A stretch of 64,000 nt of DNA, taken from NCBI GenBank assembly GCA_964598255.1, contig CAZRBA010000073.1, positions 62,001 to 126,000 on the forward strand, given 5' to 3'. The DNA comes from Caldithrix sp964598255. Lineage in GTDB: Bacteria > Calditrichota > Calditrichia > Calditrichales > Calditrichaceae. Positions 53,692-61,398 of this stretch are shown one piece after another. The number at the start of each line of letters is the position of its first letter. Position 1 is the stretch's first letter. Position numbers and translations under genes: made by a program. The notes beneath the pieces are model-generated. The model was given only the letters and a program-made list of their open reading frames with translations. It searched no databases and was not told the DNA's origin.

Positions 53692-55002
53692 TTAACAAAA
53701 TTCCTTGTGCGTGTCAAGTGCATGGCGAAGCGGGCACCGGGCACAGGCCCGAACCCTGCAAAATTCCGCATCGAGCTGTAGCAGTGCCTGCCAGAGTGCA
53801 TGCGCCGACCATTCGGCCCGATACGTTTGCCACCAGGGAAAATGCCGGCTTAAAGAAACGTATTCCGTAGCCAGCGGCAGCCAAAGATAAAAATTTTGCA
53901 AATAGGCCACAAAACCATCCGACTGACTGCGCCTGGCCCGAACCATGAGATATGGAATAAAAGCATTGATCAACAACTCGAAAATACGCGCCCGGCCGAA
54001 ATAAAAGGCTGCACCGCGTTCGACCGCATGTCCTCCCAGACGAAAATGATCACGCCAATATCCGCTAACCGGAATTTTAAAATAACTTTCCAGTTCGGAA
54101 AGTAAGCGATTATATGGCAACCGCTGCGCAAACAAAGCATACAACGGGGCAATGGGAATACCCTTGGCTTTTTGTAGGAGCGCAACCCAGGCAGCCAGAC
54201 GAAAATGCGGATGATTAACCGCGCGCACACCGGAAAAACGCCAATGTTCCAAAGGCATGGGCTCTAAGGCAAAATCGGAACGCAACTCCGCAAAATGGGC
54301 CTTTAAGCGTTTATGGTAGGCATCGGCAGAATGACCCGATAGAAAACCGGCCTGCCCGGCATACAACGCATAAAGATTTTCAAACCCGACAAACGGTGTT
54401 CGCATTATTCGCGATAAATCGTGTACCGGAAAATGCCTGGCTAATAACAAAAAGGCCTCGGCATTGGCCGGATAACCCAAAACACGCAGAAAGATTTCGT
54501 AGAAAAACTGCTCGTTAGAAAGCACATCCTGCCGTTGATAAAAACGACGGATTTTAAAATTTAACCGTTTAAGGGCCAAATGCTGCAAAACCTTAACGGC
54601 TTCAAAGGTAGGGGTAGGCCGACAATGCAAAGCCGGATGGCTAACTGGGCTCTGTAAAAGCCGTTCGTCGATAAAAAAAGAAGGAATAAAGCGCTGCCCC
54701 ACAACCGAATGCACTTCTGCCGGTTCCTCGGGCTGGGAAAGCACCACATGCAAGGCCACATTGCGGTAAAAAGGATTAACATGATGCCGATGCCGATACC
54801 AATCGGCCTGTTTCAGATGCATTTCCACATCGCCGTAAAAACGCGTACCGTCCAGCTCAAAAGAGGCACCGCTAAAATCCGGCCCAAATGACAAATTAAG
54901 ACGACCCGCATCCAGAACCCGCAAACGATGCTTCCTGTCCCGAACAAAACGTTGACTACGCCCCAATGCCTGCCATAACGCATAAAGTTGATTTTCTTGC
55001 AT
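53692..55002 (-). CDS. DUF2851-family protein
   Basis: This 436-residue protein matches DUF2851, common in Bacteroidota and relatives: N-terminal LNLSFGPDFSGASFELDG, then YGDVEMHLKQADWYRHRHH and NVALHVVL. The C-terminus carries a Cys cluster CRVRACARCPLRHALDTHKEFC (as CRVRACARCP), which may bind zinc. No enzyme function is established that I can support. It is divergent from, and shares its promoter region with, the XRE regulator at 55082. Confidence 0.85.
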   Translation of the reverse strand: MQENQLYALWQALGRSQRFVRDRKHRLRVLDAGRLNLSFGPDFSGASFELDGTRFYGDVEMHLKQADWYRHRHHVNPFYRNVALHVVLSQPEEPAEVHSVVGQRFIPSFFIDERLLQSPVSHPALHCRPTPTFEAVKVLQHLALKRLNFKIRRFYQRQDVLSNEQFFYEIFLRVLGYPANAEAFLLLARHFPVHDLSRIMRTPFVGFENLYALYAGQAGFLSGHSADAYHKRLKAHFAELRSDFALEPMPLEHWRFSGVRAVNHPHFRLAAWVALLQKAKGIPIAPLYALFAQRLPYNRLLSELESYFKIPVSGYWRDHFRLGGHAVERGAAFYFGRARIFELLINAFIPYLMVRARRSQSDGFVAYLQNFYLWLPLATEYVSLSRHFPWWQTYRAEWSAHALWQALLQLDAEFCRVRACARCPLRHALDTHKEFC

Positions 55003-55053
55003 GCGTATTGCTTTTCTTGTATATTCCGTTTGGAATTTACATTTCCGTTTGAA
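54997..55053 (+). promoter_or_regulatory. Promoter and candidate operator of the XRE regulator
   Basis: TTGCAT (54997-55002) and TATATT (55020-55025) are separated by exactly 17 bases. The palindrome TTCCGTTTGGAA (55024-55035) overlaps the -10 box and the expected start, and a second copy of the sequence, TTCCGTTTGAA, lies 19 bases on (55043-55053). This is the typical layout of an auto-repressed XRE gene. The -35 box lies on the start codon of the divergent DUF2851 gene. Confidence 0.65.
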
Positions 55054-55081
55054 TTATTCCAAATAAATTTTGGTATTCCGA

Positions 55082-55447
55082 ATGAACTACGTCGAACAAG
55101 ATACTATCGGACAGCGAATCGAGGCCATTCGCCGCGAATTAGGTTTTACGCAAGCAGAGTTTGCCAAGGCATTGCAAGTTAGCCAATCGGCTATTAGCAA
55201 ATATTTGAACAATCGGCTGCCTCCGGCGGACGTATTGCTGCGTATGGCGCGATTGGGCCGTACAACCGTGGAATGGATTTTAACGGGTGAAAAAAAATAT
55301 TGGTTTGCTTCTGCGGTACAGGAAGAAAGCGCCCAATACGATGCCGATCTTAGCCTGGCAAAACAAATATCCCGTTTGCCTCAGGAAGCCCGTCAGGCTA
55401 TTATTACACTGATTCGGCAGTTAAACAACGCGTACAATCTTAAATAA
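55082..55447 (+). CDS. XRE-family helix-turn-helix regulator
   Basis: This 121-residue protein has a helix-turn-helix of the lambda-repressor type, with IGQRIEAIRRELGFTQAEFA and LQVSQSAISKYLNNRLPP (recognition helix QSAISKYLN), and a C-terminal helical part (EARQAIITLIRQLNNAY) that may dimerise. No peptidase or sensor domain is present. There is no Shine-Dalgarno close to ATG 55082, and an upstream TTG at 55070 would add four residues. It probably controls itself and the divergent DUF2851 gene. Confidence 0.85.
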   Translation: MNYVEQDTIGQRIEAIRRELGFTQAEFAKALQVSQSAISKYLNNRLPPADVLLRMARLGRTTVEWILTGEKKYWFASAVQEESAQYDADLSLAKQISRLPQEARQAIITLIRQLNNAYNLK

Positions 55448-55467
55448 CGTTTTTAGCCAAAACGAGG

Positions 55468-56004
55468 TTATAAAGACAAATTTCCCAACATAGCGATGAT
55501 GGTCGCATCTTCGGCCAAACCGCCCATTCCGCTATCGCCGTCAGCCAGTCGTTTGGCTACAGGTTGAATCACAGAAACCCGATAAACCTGGCCGAGCGCT
55601 TGGAGCTGGCGAGCCGTAAGAGGATTTTCCCACATGCGGGTATTCATGGCCGGAGCCAAAATTAGCGGTTTGTCGCCCAACGCACGAACCGTAGAGGTTA
55701 ATAAATTGTCGCACAAACCGTACGTAATTTTAGCCAGAGTATTGGCCGACAAGGGGGCAATGAGCATGGCATCACACCATTTGGCCAGTTCGATGTGCAA
55801 CACATGCTCGGTGTTGCCCCATTCACTGGCGTCGTCATAGCACGGGTTGCCGCTCATGACGGCCAATGCCTGCGGCGTTACAAATGCTTTGGCTTTTTCC
55901 GTAACAATGGTTTTGATTTGAAAGTTCTTTTTAACCAACTGCGAAATCAAATTGGGCAGCCGGTAAGCCGCAATGGACGATGTAATGCCGACCAAAAGTT
56001 TCAT
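55468..56004 (-). CDS. Phosphopantothenoylcysteine decarboxylase-type flavoprotein (CoaC domain only)
   Basis: I start at ATG 56004, which has AAGGAAAAGG upstream (178 residues); a longer frame adds 20 improbable residues. The HFCD flavoprotein fold is visible: LLVGITSSIAAYRLPNLI, then His70 in LHIELAKWCDAMLIAPLSANTLAK and the substrate clamp APAMNTRMW (121-125). It would decarboxylate 4'-phospho-N-pantothenoylcysteine to the cysteamine intermediate of coenzyme A synthesis. The CoaB synthetase domain usually fused to it is missing here. A role in a different flavoprotein pathway (for example modification of peptides) cannot be excluded. Confidence 0.85.
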   Translation of the reverse strand: MKLLVGITSSIAAYRLPNLISQLVKKNFQIKTIVTEKAKAFVTPQALAVMSGNPCYDDASEWGNTEHVLHIELAKWCDAMLIAPLSANTLAKITYGLCDNLLTSTVRALGDKPLILAPAMNTRMWENPLTARQLQALGQVYRVSVIQPVAKRLADGDSGMGGLAEDATIIAMLGNLSL

Positions 56005-56199
56005 ATTCCTTTTCCTTGCATTGTGTTTTTCCTCGAAATTAGGCTTTTTTGACAAGCAAAGCAACGTTGCTTTGGCGGAAAAACGAATTTTTTATCCTGT
56101 TTTTCGCTACCTTCTTTGTCTACAAACGCCCACTACTCTTTTTGAAATAAAGGCACAAAATCGTTGTACCTTCGGTCAAATTGTCTTAAATTGAAACCA

Positions 56200-56215
56200 T
56201 GTAAAAATTTTTACA
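56200..56215. promoter_or_regulatory. Perfect 16-bp palindrome upstream of the ferritin-like gene
   Basis: TGTAAAAATTTTTACA is a perfect inverted repeat, flanked by CCA and CGG, which extends the symmetry by two pairs with one mismatch. It lies 64 bases before the ATG and near a TTGTCT hexamer at 56181. It could be an operator or a small hairpin. Confidence 0.5.
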
Positions 56216-56278
56216 CGGTTTTTCCGTTCGTAATAAGCAAATCACGAACTGGCTAAAAAAAACAACCGAGGAGCCCTT

Positions 56279-56749
56279 ATGAGTACCTTAAACGATTTGT
56301 TGAATATCGCCATCGTTCAGGAACAGAATTCGCAAAAGCTGTATCAGCGTGGTGCAGACATTGCGCAGGACGAAGAAACCAGAAAATTTTTCAAACAACT
56401 GGTAAACGAAGAAAAACGACACGAAGACCTGTTGTACAATATCCGTGAGACGGAACTCTATGAAATAGATACTCCCATTGACGATCCTGAAATTATTAAG
56501 CTTGCCCAAACCTCGCATGGCAGCAACGAACTTAATTTGCCGGACGATTTGCCCATTGCCCGGTTATTGGAAATAGCCATGCAACGCGAACAAACAGCCA
56601 AATTGCGCTACAAAAAAGCCGCCGAACTAACCGCAAACAAAACCCTGCGCGAATTATTGGAAAACCTTTCGCAGGAAGAAGAAACCCACCGGTTACGGGT
56701 CGAAAAATATTTCAAAATGCACAAAGGTTTATTTGGGGATGAAAGCTAA
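56279..56749 (+). CDS. Ferritin-like / rubrerythrin-type di-iron domain protein
   Basis: This 156-residue protein forms two helical pairs, each with an E...ExxH motif: Glu15 with EEKRH (45-48) and Glu104 with EEETHR (134-137). This is the diiron site pattern of the rubrerythrin/ferritin-like group. No rubredoxin tail is present. Likely roles are peroxide reduction or iron handling. GAGGAG precedes the ATG. A perfect palindrome stands upstream and may bind its regulator. Confidence 0.87.
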   Translation: MSTLNDLLNIAIVQEQNSQKLYQRGADIAQDEETRKFFKQLVNEEKRHEDLLYNIRETELYEIDTPIDDPEIIKLAQTSHGSNELNLPDDLPIARLLEIAMQREQTAKLRYKKAAELTANKTLRELLENLSQEEETHRLRVEKYFKMHKGLFGDES

Positions 56750-56818
56750 CCCCCTTGGCAGGAATCTGGCGTTTAATGTTTTTGCCTCATATTTCATTTT
56801 CGCAAAAAAAACCACCCG

Positions 56819-57625
56819 TCAGTCGGTAAAATTCTTCAGCGATTCCACCAAATTAAGGTACGATTCGTAGCGTAGATGATGGATTTCGCCCCTTTGTAAC
56901 GCTTCTTTAACCGCACAATGATCTTCGGTAATATGCTGACAGTCGCGGTATTTGCAATAGGGCGCGTATTGTGCGAATTCGCGGTAAAAAAGACGGGCTT
57001 CATCATGGTGAATATCAATAAAATCCAATAATTTAATCCCGGGCAAATCGATTATCTTGGTATTGTGCGGAAGATCGTAAACCCGAACTTTGGAGGTTGT
57101 GTGCCGCCCTTTTTTGGTGGCTGTACTTACTTCTCGCACTTCAATATTTAGTAAAGGAGAAAGCGCATTGAGCAAACTGCTTTTACCCACACCGGAATGT
57201 CCGGCCAAGGCGGAAACACGCCCTAAAACCAACGGATGCAACCGTTCAATTCCCTCACCTGTTTGTGCCGAAGTAAGCAAAACAGGGTAGTCCAAACGGC
57301 GATATATAGCCGCTGTTTTTTCTGCTTCTTGCGCGTCTTGCAGCAAATCCGTTTTATTCAAACAAATCACCGGTTCCAACCGCTCCAGCTCAGCCAGCAC
57401 CAAAAATCGATCAATCAATCCGGTTTTTAACGGAGGCTGCACAAAAGAAGCCACAATAATCAATTGATCGATATTGCGGGCAATGCGCCGAATAACCGGT
57501 ACATGCCGCGCAATATATTTGGGAGCATCACCCGCATGAATGATATCTTTTTTTTGTTCCAAAGCCGATTTGGCTTTTAAATAATACCGAATGCGTTGTT
57601 TCTGTTTTTTGCTAATGCGTGCCAT
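56819..57625 (-). CDS. rsgA: Ribosome-associated GTPase RsgA lacking the N-terminal OB-fold
   Basis: This 268-residue protein has the circularly permuted GTPase order: G4 NKTD (90-93), G1 GHSGVGKSS (142-150), G3 DLPG (193-196), and the C-terminal zinc site (Cys224, Cys229, His231, Cys237). In most RsgA proteins an OB-fold of about 80 residues precedes the GTPase. Here only 45 basic, helical residues (KKQKQRIRYYLKAKSALEQKK) precede RNIDQLIIVASF, so the OB-fold is absent. It may still bind the 30S subunit, with a changed contact surface. Confidence 0.9.
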   Translation of the reverse strand: MARISKKQKQRIRYYLKAKSALEQKKDIIHAGDAPKYIARHVPVIRRIARNIDQLIIVASFVQPPLKTGLIDRFLVLAELERLEPVICLNKTDLLQDAQEAEKTAAIYRRLDYPVLLTSAQTGEGIERLHPLVLGRVSALAGHSGVGKSSLLNALSPLLNIEVREVSTATKKGRHTTSKVRVYDLPHNTKIIDLPGIKLLDFIDIHHDEARLFYREFAQYAPYCKYRDCQHITEDHCAVKEALQRGEIHHLRYESYLNLVESLKNFTD

Positions 57626-57629
57626 AATC

Positions 57630-58955
57630 CTATTGCGCCAAAACGTCTTTATCCAGATATTCCAATATCATTTTTTCGGCCTGTGGCTCGCTTTGGCTGT
57701 AACTTACGGCTTGCTGCAAACGTTCTTGTGCTTCTTGCAGAACACTTTCTTTATCGGTGTAAAACGTCATGATCACATCGCCTTTGCTTACCTTTTGCGG
57801 TGCTTTTTTGTGTACCATAATCCCGGCTTTGGGATCGATATCGTCTTCGGCTTTACGACGTCCCGCGCCCAAAATCACGGCGGTTAATCCCACTTGAAAG
57901 GCGTCTACCTTAGCCAGATAACCATCCTGCTCCGCTTTTACTTGAACCTCAAAACGGCTTTTGGGGTACTGATCTGGATGAAAAAGAAAATGCGGATCCC
58001 CGTTATGCGATACCACGATTTCCAAAAATTTCTCCATTGCGGCACCACTATCCAAAATTTGCTTGGCCAGACCAATCCCGTCTTCAATCGTCTCCACCTT
58101 GCCCCCGAGGTAAATCATTGCCCCGGATAGGGTTAGTGTTACTTCCAGTAGGTCTTGCGGACCTTTGCCCTGCATGGCTTCCAAACACTCTTTAATTTCC
58201 AACCAGTTACCCACGGCCCGCCCCAACGGCTGGTTCATATTGGTAATATACGCAATCGTCTTTTTGCCGAACCGTTCTCCTATTTGGATCAACTGCCGGG
58301 CCAATTCCTTAGACTGGTCGTATTCTTTCATAAAGGCCCCGCTACCGGTTTTAATATCAAGCACCAGAGCATCGATTCCTTCGGCTATCTTTTTGCTCAT
58401 AATACTACCGCAAATCAAAGGAATCGATTCCACGGTCGCCGTCACATCGCGCAAGGCATAAATTTTTTTATCCGCAGGAACTATTTCGTCGGTTTGGCCT
58501 ATTAAACAGGCGCCCACTTTTTGCAAGCGTTCTTTAAATTCCGGAACCGTCATATTTACGCGGAAATTGGGAATACTTTCCAGTTTGTCCAATGTTCCGC
58601 CCGTATGCCCCAAACCGCGACCGGAAATCATCGGTACGGGTACCCCGGCTGCAGCCACAATGGGTGCCAGAATAATCGAAACCTTGTCCCCCACTCCACC
58701 GGTACTGTGTTTATCCACTTTAATTCCTGAGATATCGCTTAAATCGATCACCCGCCCGGAATGCAACATGGCCTCGGTGTAACTGTTAGATTCATCCGCA
58801 TCCAACCCACGCAAGAACATGGCCATCAGCAAAGCGGCCATTTGATAATCGGGAATTTCATTTTTAACATATCCCTGAATAAAAAAGCGGATTTCTTCGT
58901 CGCTTAACCTTTGTCCGTCCCGTTTTTTACGGATGATTTCGTACATGCTTAGCAT
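57630..58955 (-). CDS. Pyrimidine-nucleoside (thymidine) phosphorylase
   Basis: This 441-residue protein is a member of the DeoA/Pdp/TrpD superfamily. Signatures are KVDKHSTGGVGDKVSIILAP (phosphate binding), SGRGLGHTGGTLDKLESI, the classical thymidine phosphorylase pattern, and SMSKKIAEGIDALVLDIKTGSGAFM (in part). The C-terminal domain (YLAKVDAFQVGLTAVILGAG) completes the family. It cleaves thymidine, deoxyuridine or uridine with phosphate. DeoA and Pdp are not separated by eye. It is 4 bases upstream of rsgA. Confidence 0.92.
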   Translation of the reverse strand: MLSMYEIIRKKRDGQRLSDEEIRFFIQGYVKNEIPDYQMAALLMAMFLRGLDADESNSYTEAMLHSGRVIDLSDISGIKVDKHSTGGVGDKVSIILAPIVAAAGVPVPMISGRGLGHTGGTLDKLESIPNFRVNMTVPEFKERLQKVGACLIGQTDEIVPADKKIYALRDVTATVESIPLICGSIMSKKIAEGIDALVLDIKTGSGAFMKEYDQSKELARQLIQIGERFGKKTIAYITNMNQPLGRAVGNWLEIKECLEAMQGKGPQDLLEVTLTLSGAMIYLGGKVETIEDGIGLAKQILDSGAAMEKFLEIVVSHNGDPHFLFHPDQYPKSRFEVQVKAEQDGYLAKVDAFQVGLTAVILGAGRRKAEDDIDPKAGIMVHKKAPQKVSKGDVIMTFYTDKESVLQEAQERLQQAVSYSQSEPQAEKMILEYLDKDVLAQ

Positions 58956-59263
58956 AAAACTTTTCCTTTTGTATGGTTAAATAAATCCCTTGATAACGTT
59001 TTTCACCTCTTCCATCTCTGCCCCTAAATACCAATAGCCGTCAGGAAAAGAAAAAATGTAAACTAATAATGAAAATGCAGAAATAAAAATTTTTTATCAA
59101 TACAATGGCCTGCCCGTCGTCCTGTTTTTCGAATTACTCAAACACCTGTTCGCCTTTTGCTTAGGCTATTTTTAAAGTATCCGTTATGTTTTAACCCGAC
59201 TTTGCAAACAGAGTGATTTGCCCGCCTTCTCACCCTGTTTTCCGCAATTTATCCGGCTAAGGT
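58956..59263. other. Divergent intergenic region
   Basis: About 300 bases between the phosphorylase and the PtsN-like gene. Apart from the promoter at 59264-59292 I see no conserved RNA fold, repeat or reading frame with a ribosome site. Confidence 0.4.
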
Positions 59264-59292
59264 TTGACAAGATTTTAATAATTAGATATATT
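59264..59292 (+). promoter_or_regulatory. Sigma-70-type promoter of the ptsN-like operon
   Basis: TTGACA (59264-59269) and TATATT (59287-59292) are separated by 17 bases, close to consensus. The expected transcript begins near 59299, directly before GGAGG (59311-59315) and the ATG at 59320. Confidence 0.75.
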
Positions 59293-59319
59293 TCCAAAAC
59301 ATACAGATTTGGAGGAATC

Positions 59320-59778
59320 ATGAAACTGTACGAACATTTACCTAAGGAACATATTGAACCGCATTTAAAAGGACAAACCAAATTTCAGGTGATCGAAGAA
59401 CTGTTGGACCTGTTGCACAAAAACAACCACCTGCGCGATCGGGAAGTTGCCCTCCAGGATGTATTGGCCCGTGAAGGCTATTTAAGTACCGGGCTGGAAA
59501 ATGGCCTGGCCATTCCGCACGCTAAAACCGATGGCGTGGAACGTCTCGAAATCGCCATGGGCGTTAAAACCGAAGGCGTCGATTTTGAATCTCTGGACGG
59601 GAAACCGGCCAATATTATCTTTTTAGTCCTTTCGCCCCGCGATACTTCCGGCCCGCACATTCAAACATTAGCCGTTATTTCTCGCAATTTAAAAAACAAA
59701 GATTTACGGGATGCCATTTTACAGGCCCAAACCCGCGAAGAAATTTACGATATTATTAAGAATCGGTTTGAATATTAA
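59320..59778 (+). CDS. PTS EIIA (PtsN/fructose-type) domain protein
   Basis: GGAGG precedes ATG 59320 (152 residues). The protein matches the EIIA-fructose/mannitol family: VALQDVLAREGYLSTGLENGLAIPHAKTDG (in parts), with phosphorylated His67 in AIPHAKT and the later segment IIFLVLSPRDTSGPHIQTLA. In many bacteria without sugar PTS permeases the protein works as a regulator of nitrogen or K+ metabolism. No EI, HPr or permease gene is nearby. TAATG joins its stop to the start of the prenyl synthase. Confidence 0.9.
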   Translation: MKLYEHLPKEHIEPHLKGQTKFQVIEELLDLLHKNNHLRDREVALQDVLAREGYLSTGLENGLAIPHAKTDGVERLEIAMGVKTEGVDFESLDGKPANIIFLVLSPRDTSGPHIQTLAVISRNLKNKDLRDAILQAQTREEIYDIIKNRFEY

Positions 59779-60731
59779 TGTCCGAACAACAAAAAATATT
59801 TTTCAGCAAACTCCAGCCATTTCTTGACGTTTTACAGCAAAATATGAACCGTATTGGGGCCGGTGAGGATATCCCCCTATTTTACGAACCCATTCATTAT
59901 GTTTTACAACTGCCGGGCAAACGAATCCGACCACTATTGACCATTTTGTCCGCCTTAGCCTGCGGCGGCGAGTTAAATCAGGCGCTATATCCGGCGGCTG
60001 CCGTCGAATTGCTGCACAATTTTACCCTGGTACACGATGATATCATGGATAACGATACCACGCGACGCGGTCAGCCAACCGTACATAAAAAATGGGATGT
60101 GGGTACGGCTATTTTGGCCGGAGACGGCTTAATGGGTCTGGCCTTTCAAAAACTGCTGCAAAGCCCGTCCGCAAATTTGTTGCATATGACCCGCCGGTTT
60201 ACCGATGTGATGCTGGTTATTTGCGAGGGCCAAGGATTGGATAAAATGTTCGAACAGGATGCTAGTGTCACCTATGAACGTTATCTTGAGATGATCCGTC
60301 GTAAAACCGCCGTACTAATTGAACTGGCTTGCGAATTGGGAGCGTTATCGGCAAATGCTTCGGAGCAGAATGTAAATGCGTTGCGTAATTTCGGGCATGC
60401 ATTGGGTATGGCTTTTCAGGTACAGGACGATTGGCTGGACACCATGGCCGACGAACAAATTCTTGGCAAACAGGTAGGCAGCGATTACAAACAACACAAA
60501 CAAACCATTTTAACCATTCTGTTAAAACAACACTCTCAAGTCGACTTAAATCGCCTTTCTTTTGAGGCATTCAAACAGGCTCTCATCCAAAGCGGAGTGG
60601 CCGAAAAAGTTAAAGAGCTCTTTTCGGAGTATTACGACGCTGCCTTAAATGCCTTGCAAAACCTGCCTTCCGGGGCTTATCGTTCGTATCTTAAGGAACT
60701 GACCCTGCTTATTAAAAACAGGCATTGGTAA
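59778..60731 (+). CDS. Polyprenyl diphosphate synthase
   Basis: This 317-residue protein is an all-trans isoprenyl diphosphate synthase. The first aspartate-rich motif is VHDDIMDND (Asp87, 88, 91) and the second is VQDDWLD (Asp217, 218, 221), with GKRIRPLLT preceding and TTRRGQPTVHKKW in between. Chain length (geranyl to polyprenyl) is not certain from the sequence. It makes precursors for quinones or carriers. It starts within the stop of the PtsN-like gene (TAATG). Confidence 0.92.
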   Translation: MSEQQKIFFSKLQPFLDVLQQNMNRIGAGEDIPLFYEPIHYVLQLPGKRIRPLLTILSALACGGELNQALYPAAAVELLHNFTLVHDDIMDNDTTRRGQPTVHKKWDVGTAILAGDGLMGLAFQKLLQSPSANLLHMTRRFTDVMLVICEGQGLDKMFEQDASVTYERYLEMIRRKTAVLIELACELGALSANASEQNVNALRNFGHALGMAFQVQDDWLDTMADEQILGKQVGSDYKQHKQTILTILLKQHSQVDLNRLSFEAFKQALIQSGVAEKVKELFSEYYDAALNALQNLPSGAYRSYLKELTLLIKNRHW

Positions 60732-60737
60732 ATCACC

Positions 60738-61214
60738 ATGGAAAAAACCTTTTGGCTTTGGCTTTTGCCCTGGGTATTTCTGAGCGCTTGCAGCCCGAGC
60801 ACTCGTTTTACATCTGACCGCTCGGCACATCAAAGCACATCATCCCAAACACGGCTGTTGCGCGCCGCCGAAAATTGGCTGGGCGTTCCTTATCGCTGGG
60901 GCGGTAACGATCACCGGGGAATCGATTGTTCCGGATTAGCCGTACAGTTGTACCGCGAAGCATTTGGTTTTAAACTACCACGCAATTCGGCCCGGCAACG
61001 ACAATTGGGCTATGCGGTGCAGCCCCCTTACTTAAAACCGGGCGACTTGCTGTTCTTCCGCTTTAAAAGCGACCAAGGCATTGAACACATTGGTATTTAT
61101 CTGGGGAACGGACAGTTTATCCATGCTTCCCGTACGCAGGGTGTGGTTTTGCAGCGTCTGGAAAATCCTTACTACCAAAAACATCTGATTGTTATCCGTC
61201 GAATTATACACTAA
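60738..61214 (+). CDS. NlpC/P60 family lipoprotein (cell-wall endopeptidase)
   Basis: This 158-residue protein has a lipobox (VFLSAC, Cys18) and a compact NlpC/P60 domain. The catalytic Cys64 lies in GIDCSGLAVQLYRE, His117 in EHIGIYLGNGQFIHAS and a third polar residue near His129. PGDLLFF also fits. It resembles Spr/MepS, which cuts peptidoglycan cross-links, and is probably anchored in the outer membrane. It begins 6 bases after the prenyl synthase. Confidence 0.92.
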   Translation: MEKTFWLWLLPWVFLSACSPSTRFTSDRSAHQSTSSQTRLLRAAENWLGVPYRWGGNDHRGIDCSGLAVQLYREAFGFKLPRNSARQRQLGYAVQPPYLKPGDLLFFRFKSDQGIEHIGIYLGNGQFIHASRTQGVVLQRLENPYYQKHLIVIRRIIH

Positions 61215-61398
61215 TTAAATATTGTTCGAGCTCTGGCTTGCCTTCCGCATTGGCGCAGAAAAATTCTCCGCTTTACCCCAATTTTTTCAACAAATTCTCG
61301 GCAAAAGCAAAGAAATACACGCAGATTATTGCTTTTTTCTTGTGTTCGAACTGCTATTTCCGATTATTTATTTAAAACGCATAGCAACAGAGGACAAT

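Noticed and set aside
61222..61398. A longer N-terminus of the hybrid kinase beginning with TTG 61222
   Set aside because: No ribosome binding site; AGAGGA correctly precedes ATG 61399, where the membrane region begins shortly after.
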